Source: Ramlibacter humi
GTDB lineage: Bacteria; Pseudomonadota; Gammaproteobacteria; Burkholderiales; Burkholderiaceae_C
Length of the DNA: 64,000 bases
Assembly (NCBI RefSeq): GCF_004681975.1
Contig: NZ_SMLK01000007.1
Span: 1 to 64,000, forward strand
Direction: 5' to 3'
The notes beneath the pieces are model-generated. The model was given only the letters and a program-made list of their open reading frames with translations. It made no database searches and was not told the DNA's origin. The position numbers were made by a program, and so were the translations under genes. Positions 42,713-51,009 of this stretch are shown here, in pieces. How positions within the stretch are numbered: the first letter of the stretch is position 1; each line of letters opens with the position of its first letter.

Positions 42713-42770
42713 GCCCCACGGAAGGCCGCGCAGGCTCTACCATTGCGCGGGCCAACCAGGAGCTTTTCCC

Positions 42771-43106
42771 ATGAACGACACCACGCCGAACGGCAGCGCG
42801 CCGATCTCCTCCCCCCGCGACAGGCTGATGGCCGACCTGAAGGTCGTCATCGCCGACGCGGAGGAACTGCTGAAGATGACCGCCGGCCAGGCGGGCGACA
42901 AGGCGGCCGACGTGCGCCAGCGCATCCAGCAGCGCCTGGACAGCGCGCGAGCCGACCTGTCGCGCGTGCAGGAGCAGGCGCTGTCGCAGGCCAAGGAAGC
43001 GGGCCGCGCGGCCGACCAGTACGTCCACGAGAACCCGTGGACGGCCGTGGGCATCGGCGCCGGCGTGGGCCTGCTGCTGGGCCTGCTCATCGGCGGCCGC
43101 CGCTGA
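42771..43106 (+). CDS. DUF883 (ElaB/YqjD) inner-membrane ribosome-associated protein
   Basis: 111 residues: soluble helical part with LMADLKVVIADAEELLKM and RIQQRLDSARADLSRVQEQA, then a C-terminal anchor AVGIGAGVGLLLGLLIGGRR. Relatives in E. coli tether ribosomes to the membrane in stationary phase. First of three coupled genes with a YqjE- and a YqjK-like protein. Confidence 0.9.
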   Translation: MNDTTPNGSAPISSPRDRLMADLKVVIADAEELLKMTAGQAGDKAADVRQRIQQRLDSARADLSRVQEQALSQAKEAGRAADQYVHENPWTAVGIGAGVGLLLGLLIGGRR

Positions 43107-43111
43107 ACGTG

Positions 43112-43495
43112 ATGGACGATCCGCGGCCGGGCCTTTTCGCCTCGCTGCGCCGCCTGCTCGACTCCGCCCTGCAGCTGGCGCAGGTGCGCCTGGCGCTGCT
43201 GGGCAACGAGCTGGAAGAACAGAAGCTGCGCCTCACGCAGGGGCTGCTGCTCTCGGGCATCGGCGTGGTGTTTCTCGCGCTCGCGTCCGTGATGCTGTGC
43301 GGCTTCGTGGTCGTGCTGTTCTGGGACCACCGGCTCGTCGCGCTGGGCGTGCTCACGGCGCTGTTCGGCGCCGTGGGTGCCGCGCTGGTCGTGCAAGGCA
43401 GCCGCCGCGTGCGCAGCGCGGGCGAGATGTTCCAGGCCAGCCTGCAGGAACTGGCGCGCGACCGCGCGGGGCTCTTTCCCGGCGAGGAGCCTTGA
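43112..43495 (+). CDS. Phage-holin-family (YqjE-like) membrane protein
   Basis: 127 residues. Two central helices (LLLSGIGVVFLALASVMLCG and LVALGVLTALFGAVGAALVV) flanked by amphipathic ends, the Actino/YqjE holin-superfamily layout. Despite the name there is no sign of a phage. Start at ATG 43112, five bases after the DUF883 stop; GTG 43109 is possible. The stop overlaps the next gene. Confidence 0.85.
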   Translation: MDDPRPGLFASLRRLLDSALQLAQVRLALLGNELEEQKLRLTQGLLLSGIGVVFLALASVMLCGFVVVLFWDHRLVALGVLTALFGAVGAALVVQGSRRVRSAGEMFQASLQELARDRAGLFPGEEP

Positions 43496-43782
43496 TGGCC
43501 CGCGGCTTCGAAGCCATTGCCGAGAGGCGCGCGCAGTTGCTGGTGCGCAGCTCGTACCTGCGCGCAGGCTTCGCTTCGGATGCGAAGGCATTGCAGGCGC
43601 CGTTCGCTGCCGCCGATCGCGTGCGCGATGCGGTGCACTGGTGCCGCGAGCGGCCCTATGTGTTCGGCATCGCGGCCGCAGGCGCCGCGCTGTTGCGTCC
43701 GCGGCGCGTGCTGTCGCTGGGCTGGCGGGTGTGGGGCGGCTGGAGGATGTGGCGCCAGATCCGCGCCGCTCTCCGTCCCTGA
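43495..43782 (+). CDS. YqjK-like protein
   Basis: 95 residues, basic: IAERRAQLLVRSSYLRAGF then a helix YVFGIAAAGAALLRP and a Trp/Arg-rich tail GWRVWGGWRMWRQ. It is third in the yqjDEK-like cluster and overlaps the holin-family gene by one base. Role unknown; the cluster is associated with stress and stationary phase. Confidence 0.75.
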   Translation: MARGFEAIAERRAQLLVRSSYLRAGFASDAKALQAPFAAADRVRDAVHWCRERPYVFGIAAAGAALLRPRRVLSLGWRVWGGWRMWRQIRAALRP

Positions 43783-43789
43783 GGTCTTC

Positions 43790-43910
43790 CTCCTTCTCCC
43801 TCTGGGAGAGGGCTGGGGTGAGGGCACGCGAGGCCTTTGATCAAGCACGGCGTCCGGATCAGGCGCCGAAGCGCCCCCACCCTACCCTCCCCCAGAGGGG
43901 GAGGGAAAAA
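43790..43910. repeat. Paired CCCTC-rich inverted repeat
   Basis: CTCCCTCTGGGAGAGGGCTGG (about 43796-43816) is mirrored by CCCTCCCCCAGAGGGGGAGGG (about 43885-43905), each arm itself a hairpin, with 60 bases between. A common type of dispersed proteobacterial intergenic element between convergent genes; may also terminate transcription in both directions. Confidence 0.55.
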
Positions 43911-43914
43911 CCCA

Positions 43915-44643
43915 TCAACCGCCCTGGAACCCGCCCGCGCGATACGTCAACACCAGCGTATCCCGATGCCCGCCTTCCGCCGTCGGCTGGATCGGCGTGG
44001 ACTCGTGGATCACGCGCTCGTCGTCCAGCAGCAGCAGCGACCAGGGTTCGGCCAACGTGAACCGCAAGCCATTCGGCCCTTCGGCTTCGAACACGCGCGT
44101 CTCGCCGCCCTTGATGCCTTCGCGCGCGACCAGGAACACCGCCACCAGGTCGACGCCGTCACGGTGCGCGCCTTCCGGCGTCGGGCGGCCGATGCCGTCG
44201 GCGGTATCGATGCGGAACTGGTGCGCTTCCACGTACCAGGGCCTGGCGCCCTTCACTTCGGACGCGACGCGCGCCAGCGACAGCAGCAGCGCCTGCCAGC
44301 CTTTCGACGACGAGACCTGCGGCTGTACCGGTTCGAACCAGCGCTGCATGCCGCCGTGCAGCGCGTTGTATTCGACCGGTTGCCAATGCGCGCGGTGCGG
44401 GGCTTGCTCGAGATGCACGCCGTCCACGACATAGGACGAGTGACGGCGGCGGCGATAGCGCCCGCCGTCCTTCAGGTACTGGTCGGGCGCGAGGTCGTCC
44501 CACGACGCGTTCAGCGCCAGCAGGTCGGCGAGGCTGCAGCCCGCGAGGGAAGCGGTGCCGCGCGCGTCGAGCACGGCGTAGCCGCGCTGGCGAAGGAGGT
44601 CGGACGCTTGTTCGGGCGGGGTGCTGGGAGGAGCCAGGAGCAT
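43915..44643 (-). CDS. 2OG-Fe(II) dioxygenase family protein (amino acid hydroxylase-like)
   Basis: 242 residues. Iron site HxD in EGAHRDGVDLV and distal His in ERVIHESTPI, then an Arg (GHRDTLVLTYR) for 2-oxoglutarate. The arrangement fits the PF10014 family, which includes L-isoleucine 4-hydroxylase and the biofilm-related BsmA. Substrate cannot be told from sequence. Confidence 0.82.
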   Translation of the reverse strand: MLLAPPSTPPEQASDLLRQRGYAVLDARGTASLAGCSLADLLALNASWDDLAPDQYLKDGGRYRRRRHSSYVVDGVHLEQAPHRAHWQPVEYNALHGGMQRWFEPVQPQVSSSKGWQALLLSLARVASEVKGARPWYVEAHQFRIDTADGIGRPTPEGAHRDGVDLVAVFLVAREGIKGGETRVFEAEGPNGLRFTLAEPWSLLLLDDERVIHESTPIQPTAEGGHRDTLVLTYRAGGFQGG

Positions 44644-44705
44644 GCGGCGAGCTTAGCAATGCGCCGCGATGCGCTGGCGGAACTGTTCCGATACAGACAA
44701 GGAAG

Positions 44706-44737
44706 CCATGGATTCCCGCCTACGCGGGAATGACGCC
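44706..44737 (+). repeat. Half copy of the palindromic element overlapping a gene end
   Basis: CCATGGATTCCCGCCTACGCGGGAATGACGCC is one arm of the 88-bp element. Read on the minus strand it supplies the last codons (GVIPA) and the stop of the DUF427 gene. Confidence 0.6.
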
Positions 44738-45006
44738 TCGGGTGGTCATGGCGGGCGCCACCCGCCCGCGCACCATCTCGGCCTCGGGCTCCGGGTCCGG
44801 GTAGTACCAGACCGCGTCCGGGTTCATCTCGCCGTTGACCCGCAGCGAGTAGCAGCTGGCCTGGCCTTTCCACGCGCAGGTGGTCTTGTGGTTGGAGAAG
44901 CTGACGTACTTTCGGTCGAGCGCGCTCTCGGGGAAGTGGTGGTTGCCTTCCACCAGCACGGTGTCGTCGCTCTGCGCGATCACCGCGCCGTTCCAGTGGC
45001 CTTCAT
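44720..45006 (-). CDS. DUF427 protein with an apparent frameshift at codon 4
   Basis: The body (HWNGAVIAQSDDTVLVEGNHHFPES ... SCYSLRVNGEMNPDAVWYYPDPEPEA, about 90 residues) is a clear DUF427 protein; role unknown. Directly after egtD there is a good start: AAGGAG and ATG at 45006 encoding MKA, the usual family opening. But that frame runs into a stop within nine codons, and the DUF427 frame lies one base off, with no start codon before GTG 44983. A one-base loss at the fourth codon explains this. Either the gene is damaged, or translation begins at GTG 44983, or the base is a sequencing error. The C-terminus is formed by a repeat. Confidence 0.6.
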
Positions 45007-45021
45007 GCTTCGCTCTCTCCT

Positions 45022-46002
45022 TCAGTCGGGTGCGCGCAGCCAGTGCACGCTGAACAGCCTGCGCTCGTCGGTCCACACGGCGCCGGGCCGGAAGCCGGCC
45101 TGCAGGGCCAGCCGCCGCAGGCTGTCGACGGTGAACTTGCACGAATTCTCGGTGTGCAGCGAGAACCCTTCCTCCAGCTCGAATTCCGCGCCGCCCACTT
45201 CCACCTGCTGCCGCTTGCGGCTGACCAGGTGCATCTCGATGCGCCGCTCGGCCGCGTTGTAGAACGACGAATGCCAGAAGGCACGGAGGTCGAACCGGCA
45301 GCCCAGCTCGCGGTTCGCGCGCGCCAGCAGGTTCAGGTTGAAGGCAGCCGTCACGTCCTGCGCGTCGTTGTACGCGGCGTGCAGCAAGGCGGGATCCTTC
45401 ACCAGGTCGGCGCCGAGCAGCAGCCCGCCGCCTTGCAGCATCTTCGCCGCCATGCGCAGGAACTGCAGCGCCTCGGCCGGCGTGAAGTTGCCGATGGTCG
45501 AGCCGGGGAAGAAGCCCACGCGCGGCGCGCCTTCCAGCGGCGGCGGCAGGTGCACCTGCGCCGTGTAGTCGCCGGTGACCGGCAGCACCAGCAAGCCGGG
45601 GTGTTCGCGCTCCAGCTGCGCGGCGGCCTGCTCCAGGTGCTCCCCCGAGATGTCGATCGGCAGGTAGCGGCGCGGCCGCAGGTGATCCAGCAACAGCCGC
45701 ACCTTGCTGCACGAACCGGCGCCGAACTCCACCAGGTCGCAGCCGCGGCCGATCTCCTCGGCCATCTCGCTCGCGTACGCGGAAAGGATGCCGCGCTCGG
45801 TGCGCGTCGGGTAGTACTCGGGCAGGCCGCAGATCAGGTCGAACAGGCGCGAGCCTTCGGCGTCGTAGAAGTACTTGGGCGAGATGGAGTGCACCGGTCC
45901 GGCCAGCGCCCGGCGCAGGTCGGCGGCGAAGCCCTCCTCGGGCACGGGTACTTCGACCGGGACGGCGCGCAGGGGCGCGGTGGCGAGGCGGGGACTCATC
46001 AT
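45022..46002 (-). CDS. egtD: L-histidine N-alpha-methyltransferase EgtD
   Basis: 326 residues. Trimethylates histidine to hercynine, the first step of ergothioneine synthesis. Family opening ISPKYFYDAEGSRLFDLICGLPEYYPTRTE; AdoMet site VEFGAGSCSKVRLLL; FFPGSTIGNFTP; C-terminal HTENSCKFT. ATG ATG at 46002 overlaps the egtB stop, so the genes are coupled. Confidence 0.93.
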   Translation of the reverse strand: MMSPRLATAPLRAVPVEVPVPEEGFAADLRRALAGPVHSISPKYFYDAEGSRLFDLICGLPEYYPTRTERGILSAYASEMAEEIGRGCDLVEFGAGSCSKVRLLLDHLRPRRYLPIDISGEHLEQAAAQLEREHPGLLVLPVTGDYTAQVHLPPPLEGAPRVGFFPGSTIGNFTPAEALQFLRMAAKMLQGGGLLLGADLVKDPALLHAAYNDAQDVTAAFNLNLLARANRELGCRFDLRAFWHSSFYNAAERRIEMHLVSRKRQQVEVGGAEFELEEGFSLHTENSCKFTVDSLRRLALQAGFRPGAVWTDERRLFSVHWLRAPD

Positions 46003-47258
46003 GCGGGGCTCCTGGCCAGTCGCAGGCCGGAAAACTGCCAGCGCGCGGCCGGCGGGAAGAAGTTGCGGTACGTCGGGCGCTCGTGGCCGGCGGGCGTCCA
46101 GGCGCTGCTGCCGCGCAGCACCAGCTGGCCGACCATGAACTTGCCGTTGTATTCGCCCACGGCGCCGGCCAGCGGCCGGAAGCCCGGATACGGGTCGTAC
46201 GAGGAGCGCGTCCACTGCCACACGTGGCCGGTCATCTGCGTGATGCCGGGTTTGCCGTACATCGCCTCCCATTCGAACTCGGTGGGCAGCCGCGCGCCGG
46301 CCCACTCGGCGCAGGCGCAGGCTTCATAGAAGCTCAGTTGGCTGACCGGTGCCGCGAGGTCCAGCCGCTGCACGCCGGTGGGCCCGAACACTTGCCAATG
46401 CACCGACGGCGCGCGCGGGTCGCCCGGCGCCAGCCAGTAGGCCGGCGCCTGCCAGCCTTGCGCCTGCACCGCGGCCCAGCCATCGGACAGCCACAGCGAG
46501 GCTTTGGAATAGCCGCCGTCCTCGATGAAGTCCAGGTACTCGCCGCAGGTCACCAGGCGGCTGGCCAGCTCGAAAGGCTGCAGCAGCACGGGATGCCGCG
46601 GCGTTTCGTTGTCGAAAGCGAACCGGTCGCCGGCATGCCCCACGTCGACGACGCCGCCCGCATGGGCCAGCCATTCCATCGGTGGCGCATGCCCGGCCAG
46701 GCGCAGGCCCGGTTCGGCAGGCTGCCAGGCCGGCAGCAGGGGGCTGCACGAGAACGCGTGCACGATGTCGGTGGCCAGCAGCTCCTGGTGCTGCTGCTCG
46801 TGGTTCAGGCCCAGCTCCAGCAGCGGCGCGGCTTCTTCCCAGGTGGCCGAGTTCGCCAGTGCGATGAACGACTGCAGGGCCGCATCCACGTGCGCGCGGT
46901 AGGCACGCACCGCATTGAGCGAAGGCCGCGTCAGCAGGCCGCGCTGCGGCCGCGGGTGCCGCGGGCCGAGCGATTCGTAGTACGAGTTGAAGAGCAGCGC
47001 ATACGCCGGATCGAACACGCGGTACGAAGCATCCAGCGGCCCGAGCACCACCGCTTCGAAGAACCAGGTGGTGTGCGCCAGGTGCCACTTGGTGGGGCTG
47101 GCATCGGGCATCGACTGGATGCACTGGTCTTCGGCGGACAAGGACGCGGCCAGCTCGAGCGTGTGGCTGCGCACCTTCGAAAGCCGCCGCGCCAACGCCT
47201 GGCGGCTGGGCGGAACCGCGACCGTCTCGCTTCGCGGTGCAGTGGACACGCTGGGCAT
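45999..47258 (-). CDS. egtB: Ergothioneine synthase EgtB (sulfoxide synthase)
   Basis: 419 residues. Iron-dependent enzyme joining hercynine with a thiol donor. N-terminal DinB-like helical domain with iron ligands His in WHLAHTTWFFE and HEQQHQE; C-terminal FGE-type lectin domain with CGEYLDFIEDGGY and LPTEFEWEAMYG. The start at 47258 follows AAGGAG; 15 upstream codons are unlikely. First gene of egtB-egtD-DUF427; divergent from the reductase at 47408. No egtC or egtE is adjacent, which suggests a short pathway or unlinked lyase. Confidence 0.93.
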   Translation of the reverse strand: MPSVSTAPRSETVAVPPSRQALARRLSKVRSHTLELAASLSAEDQCIQSMPDASPTKWHLAHTTWFFEAVVLGPLDASYRVFDPAYALLFNSYYESLGPRHPRPQRGLLTRPSLNAVRAYRAHVDAALQSFIALANSATWEEAAPLLELGLNHEQQHQELLATDIVHAFSCSPLLPAWQPAEPGLRLAGHAPPMEWLAHAGGVVDVGHAGDRFAFDNETPRHPVLLQPFELASRLVTCGEYLDFIEDGGYSKASLWLSDGWAAVQAQGWQAPAYWLAPGDPRAPSVHWQVFGPTGVQRLDLAAPVSQLSFYEACACAEWAGARLPTEFEWEAMYGKPGITQMTGHVWQWTRSSYDPYPGFRPLAGAVGEYNGKFMVGQLVLRGSSAWTPAGHERPTYRNFFPPAARWQFSGLRLARSPA

Positions 47259-47407
47259 CGAAGAGCTCCTTCCCGGATGTGCCGTGGAAACTGCGGCGGC
47301 CATTACAGCACGCTGCGCCTGAACGGGTGGTGACGCGGGGGCATGTCACTTGCGGTACCGTCGCGCTCGCAAGCGCGCACTACGATGCCGGACCGCAGGA
47401 GACCACC

Positions 47408-48442
47408 ATGACCGACCTCGCCACTCTCAAGAACCACCAGTTCCGCCTCGCCCGCCGCCCCGTGGGCACGCCGGTGAAGGAAGACTGGCAGGAAACCACC
47501 GAAGCCGTGCAACCGCCGCCGCAGGGCGGGCTCGTGGTGCAGACGCTGGCGCTGTCGCTGGACCCGGCCATGCGAGGCTGGATGAACGAAGGCAAGAGCT
47601 ACATCGCCCCGGTGGGCATCGGCGAAGTCATGCGCGCGGGCGGCATCGGCCGCGTGGTGGCGTCCAGCCACGCCAAATTTCCCGAAGGCATGCTGGTGTC
47701 CGGCGTGTTCGGCGTGCAGTCGTACGCCACGCTCACCGCCGAGCAGGCCGCGAAGACAGGATTGTTTCCGGTGGACACGCGCATGGGCAGCGTCACGCAG
47801 TGGCTCAACGTGCTGGGCATGCCGGGCATGACGGCCTACTTCGGCCTGCTCGACGTCGGCCAGCCGCGGCCGGGCGACACGGTGGTGGTGTCCGGCGCGG
47901 CGGGCGCCGTCGGCCAGACCGTGGGGCAGCTCGCGCGCATCAAGGGCTGCCGCGTGGTGGGCATCGCCGGCGGCCGCGCCAAATGCGACTGGGTGGTGGG
48001 CGAGCTGGGCTTCGACGCCTGCATCGACTACAAGGGCGGCAACGTGCGCGCCGGGCTGAAGGAACACTGCCCCAAGGGCGTGGACGTCTACTTCGACAAC
48101 GTGGGCGGCGACATCCTGGACGAAGTGCTGGCGAAGCTGGCCATGCACGCGCGCATCGTCATCTGCGGCGCGATCAGCCAGTACAACAACACGACGCCCA
48201 TCCAGGGCCCGAAGAACTACCTGTCGCTGCTGGTGCATCGCGCGCGCATGCAAGGCATGGTGGTGTTCGACTACGCCGAGCGCTACCCGCAAGCCGTGGC
48301 CGAACTGGCCGGGTACCTGAAGGATGGGCGCATGAAGAGCCGGGAAGACGTGGTGCGCGGCCTGGAGAATTTCCCGCAGGCGCTGAACGGCCTGTTCACC
48401 GGCGCGAACTTCGGCAAGCTGGTCCTGCAAGTGGCCGACTGA
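47408..48442 (+). CDS. NADP-dependent medium-chain oxidoreductase (CurA/PTGR-like)
   Basis: 344 residues. No zinc site; nucleotide motif SGAAGAVGQTVGQLA and DVYFDNVGGDILDEVL fix it as the leukotriene B4 12-hydroxydehydrogenase / curcumin reductase group, which reduces alpha,beta-unsaturated ketones with NADPH. Start after GCAGGAG. Confidence 0.9.
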   Translation: MTDLATLKNHQFRLARRPVGTPVKEDWQETTEAVQPPPQGGLVVQTLALSLDPAMRGWMNEGKSYIAPVGIGEVMRAGGIGRVVASSHAKFPEGMLVSGVFGVQSYATLTAEQAAKTGLFPVDTRMGSVTQWLNVLGMPGMTAYFGLLDVGQPRPGDTVVVSGAAGAVGQTVGQLARIKGCRVVGIAGGRAKCDWVVGELGFDACIDYKGGNVRAGLKEHCPKGVDVYFDNVGGDILDEVLAKLAMHARIVICGAISQYNNTTPIQGPKNYLSLLVHRARMQGMVVFDYAERYPQAVAELAGYLKDGRMKSREDVVRGLENFPQALNGLFTGANFGKLVLQVAD

Positions 48443-48449
48443 GCCTTCT

Positions 48450-48857
48450 TCAGTTGGCCGCGATGCGGTCCAGGGCCATGAGCACGGGCGGCAGCCCGGC
48501 CTGCGGCCGCTGCGTCTTCTTCCACTCGCCCAGCCGGCTGGGGCTGCCGTCCACGCGGACGAAGTACACCGGCCGCTCGCAGGCCTTCCACTTGTCGCAG
48601 AACTGCGGCCAGCGGCGCAGCTGTCCCGGCGACACGTAGAGGTACAGGGGTTCGCCGGTGGCGCCGTCGGGGCGCCGCACCGTCACCGGCTGCGCATGCA
48701 CCACCGGCGGCGGATCGGCATCGCCGCGCATTTCGAGGCGGCCGTAGATGCCAGGCTGCAAGGGCTTGCCCGTGGTCGCGTTCACCCAGCGTCCGTCCTG
48801 CGCCATCGCCTGCGACGCGAGCGCCGCCAATGCCAGCGCCACGGCCGCGCGGCTCAA
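48450..48857 (-). CDS. Hypothetical secreted protein of 135 residues
   Basis: TTG start at 48857 seven bases after GGGAGG, and the bases overlap the stop of the upstream small gene. A signal peptide (AAVALALAALASQAMAQ) precedes the mature start DGRWVNATTGKPLQPGIYGRLE. Two cysteines (QFCDKWKAC) could form a disulfide. No known family. Confidence 0.65.
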   Translation of the reverse strand: MSRAAVALALAALASQAMAQDGRWVNATTGKPLQPGIYGRLEMRGDADPPPVVHAQPVTVRRPDGATGEPLYLYVSPGQLRRWPQFCDKWKACERPVYFVRVDGSPSRLGEWKKTQRPQAGLPPVLMALDRIAAN

Positions 48858-48985
48858 GCAGCGCCTCCCAATGTGGCGAAAGCCGCGCCCAGCGTGGCGA
48901 TGCAGACGGCGGCAACGATGCCGGCCTGCAGCCAACGGGCGAAACGCGGCGGCAGGCGGGTGGCGTGGATGAGGTCTTCGGACAT
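48854..48985 (-). CDS. Hypothetical single-span protein of 43 residues
   Basis: ATG at 48985: MSEDLIHATRLPPRFARWLQ then a helix AGIVAAVCIATLGAAFATLG. It overlaps the secreted protein gene by the TTGA arrangement, so both are likely one unit. Function unknown. Confidence 0.5.
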   Translation of the reverse strand: MSEDLIHATRLPPRFARWLQAGIVAAVCIATLGAAFATLGGAA

Positions 48986-49131
48986 GGCTGTGCGGTGAGT
49001 GGCGTTTTGTAGCCATGGCTTGCCGCTGAGCGTGTAGGCCGTCCGGAAACGTGCGCGGCACATCATCGCGTGACCGCGTAGGACAGCGCGCACATGCGCG
49101 ACCGTGGCACGCGGCTTGCCATATCGGCGGC

Positions 49132-50454
49132 ATGGAGCGCCAGCACGACGCCCTCGCCGAGACCATCCGCCGCCAGGCCGTTCCCTTCGGGGACGAACTG
49201 CCGGCCAGATTGCTTCAGGCCATCTCCCAACGCCGCCTTGCCCTGCTGGGCGAAGCCAGCCACGGCACGCACGAGTTCTACGAGCTTCGTGCCCGCATCA
49301 CACGCGAACTGGTCGAACACCATGGCTGCCGCGCCGTGGTGATCGAAGGCGACTGGCCCGATGCCTGGCGCATCAACCGCTGGGCGCGCGGGCTCGATGA
49401 CGGCAGCATCGACGAAGCACTGGCGGGTTTCGAGCGTTTTCCGACCTGGATGTGGCGAAACACCGTGGTGCGCGGTTTCGCGCAATGGCTGCGCGAGCAC
49501 AACCGCGGCAAGCCGCCGTGGGAACAGACCGGCGTGTACGGCATGGACTTGTACAGCCTGTTCGCTTCAGTGCGCGAGGTGCTGGCCTATCTCGACAAGG
49601 CGGACCCCGATGCCGCCCGGCGCGCACGGCGGCGGTATGCCTGCTTCGACCACTTCCAGCAGAACCTGCAGGCCTACGGCTACGCCGCGGGGTTCGGCAC
49701 CGGCTTCAGCTGCGAGGACGCGGTGGTGGCGCAACTGACCGACCTGCTGCGCCACCAGCTTCCCGCGGACGACGGCGACCCGGACGACCTGTTCCACGCG
49801 CGGCAGAACGCGCGCCTGGTGCGCAATGCCGAGCAGTACTACCGCGCGATGTTCCGCGGCCGCGCGTCGTCATGGAACCTGCGCGACCTGCACATGGCCG
49901 ACACGCTGGAAGCCCTGGACAAGCACCTGCGCGATCGCACCGGCGAGAGGCCCCGCATCGCCGTGTGGGCGCACAACTCGCACCTGGGCGATGCCAGCAC
50001 CACCGGCATGACCGAGCAAGGCGAATGGAACGTGGGCGAACTCGCGCGCAAGCGCTGGCCGGGCGAGGTGTTCCTGCTCGGTTTCACCACGCACGAGGGC
50101 ACGGTGCGCGCGGCGTCGGAATGGGACGAGCCGGCGCAGGTCAAGCGGGTGCGCCCCGCGCTGCCGGGCAGCTGGGAACTGATGTTCCATCAAACCGGGT
50201 TGCCGCGGTTCGCGTTGCTGCCCGATGAGGAGCTGCGCGAGCGCATGGACACGCCGCTGCTGGAGCGCGCCATCGGCGTGATCTACCTGCCGGAGACCGA
50301 ACGCCGCAGCCACTACTTCACGGCGCGGCTGGGTGCGCAGTTCGATGCGGTGATCCACGTCGACACGACGACCGCGCTGCAATCGCTGCCGGAGCACGAC
50401 GTACCGGTCGACGAGCCGGTCGAGGTGCCGGAAACCTATCCCTCGGCGGTATAG
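49132..50454 (+). CDS. Erythromycin esterase family protein
   Basis: 440 residues. The family motif LGEASHGTHEFYELR with Glu and His, and VIEGDWPDAWRINRW, are present; WAHNSHLGDA provides a second His. EreA/B enzymes hydrolyse the macrolide lactone ring, but most family members in environmental bacteria have unknown substrates and can lie with phosphoribosyltransferases. Here it is alone. No antibiotic role should be assumed. Confidence 0.87.
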   Translation: MERQHDALAETIRRQAVPFGDELPARLLQAISQRRLALLGEASHGTHEFYELRARITRELVEHHGCRAVVIEGDWPDAWRINRWARGLDDGSIDEALAGFERFPTWMWRNTVVRGFAQWLREHNRGKPPWEQTGVYGMDLYSLFASVREVLAYLDKADPDAARRARRRYACFDHFQQNLQAYGYAAGFGTGFSCEDAVVAQLTDLLRHQLPADDGDPDDLFHARQNARLVRNAEQYYRAMFRGRASSWNLRDLHMADTLEALDKHLRDRTGERPRIAVWAHNSHLGDASTTGMTEQGEWNVGELARKRWPGEVFLLGFTTHEGTVRAASEWDEPAQVKRVRPALPGSWELMFHQTGLPRFALLPDEELRERMDTPLLERAIGVIYLPETERRSHYFTARLGAQFDAVIHVDTTTALQSLPEHDVPVDEPVEVPETYPSAV

Positions 50455-50457
50455 GCG

Positions 50458-50970
50458 CTACACGCCGCCGTGCGGATGCGTGGGGTCGACCCACAGCACC
50501 GTTTCCGGCTTTTCTACCGGCTCGATGTCCAAGTTGACCGCCACGGCCTGCCCGTCGCTGCGGCACAGCACGCACTCCAGCACCTCGGTGGGGCTGGCGT
50601 TGATCTCCTGGTGCGGCACATATGGCGGCACGTAGATGAAGTCGCCGGGCCCGGCCTCGGCCGTGAATTCCAGGTGCTCGCCCCAGCGCATGCGCGCGCG
50701 GCCCTTGACGACGTAGATCACGCTTTCCAGGTGGCCGTGGTGGTGGGCGCCGGTCTTCGCGTTGGCGTGGATCGTCACAGTGCCCGCCCACAGCTTCTGC
50801 GCGCCGACTCTCGCGAAGTTGATCGCGGCCTTGCGGTCCATGCCCGGGGTGGAGGGCACGTTGCCGTCGAGCTGGTTGCCGGGGATCACCCGCACGCCGT
50901 CGTGCTTCCAGCGCGCGTCGTCTTCGCCGTGGTCGTGCGAGTGGTCGTGATTGTGGTGATCGTGGGCCAT
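50458..50970 (-). CDS. Cupin domain protein with His-rich N-terminus
   Basis: 170 residues. One cupin barrel: GAHHHGHLESVIYVVKGRARM (motif 1) and PGDFIYVPPYVPHQEIN (motif 2), enough His/Glu for a metal. The first 15 residues have seven His (AHDHHNHDHSHDHGEDD), a potential metal-binding tail. Function unknown. Confidence 0.8.
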   Translation of the reverse strand: MAHDHHNHDHSHDHGEDDARWKHDGVRVIPGNQLDGNVPSTPGMDRKAAINFARVGAQKLWAGTVTIHANAKTGAHHHGHLESVIYVVKGRARMRWGEHLEFTAEAGPGDFIYVPPYVPHQEINASPTEVLECVLCRSDGQAVAVNLDIEPVEKPETVLWVDPTHPHGGV

Positions 50971-51009
50971 ATGAAAGTACAGGCTACCACTTTGGGGACG
51001 GCGGAAAAA

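Noticed and set aside
43112-43495. Prophage holin
   Set aside because: No phage genes nearby; it belongs to the YqjD-YqjE-YqjK type chromosomal trio.
49132-50454. Macrolide resistance gene
   Set aside because: Only family-level similarity to erythromycin esterases; chromosomal codon use and no mobile context, so resistance is not supported.
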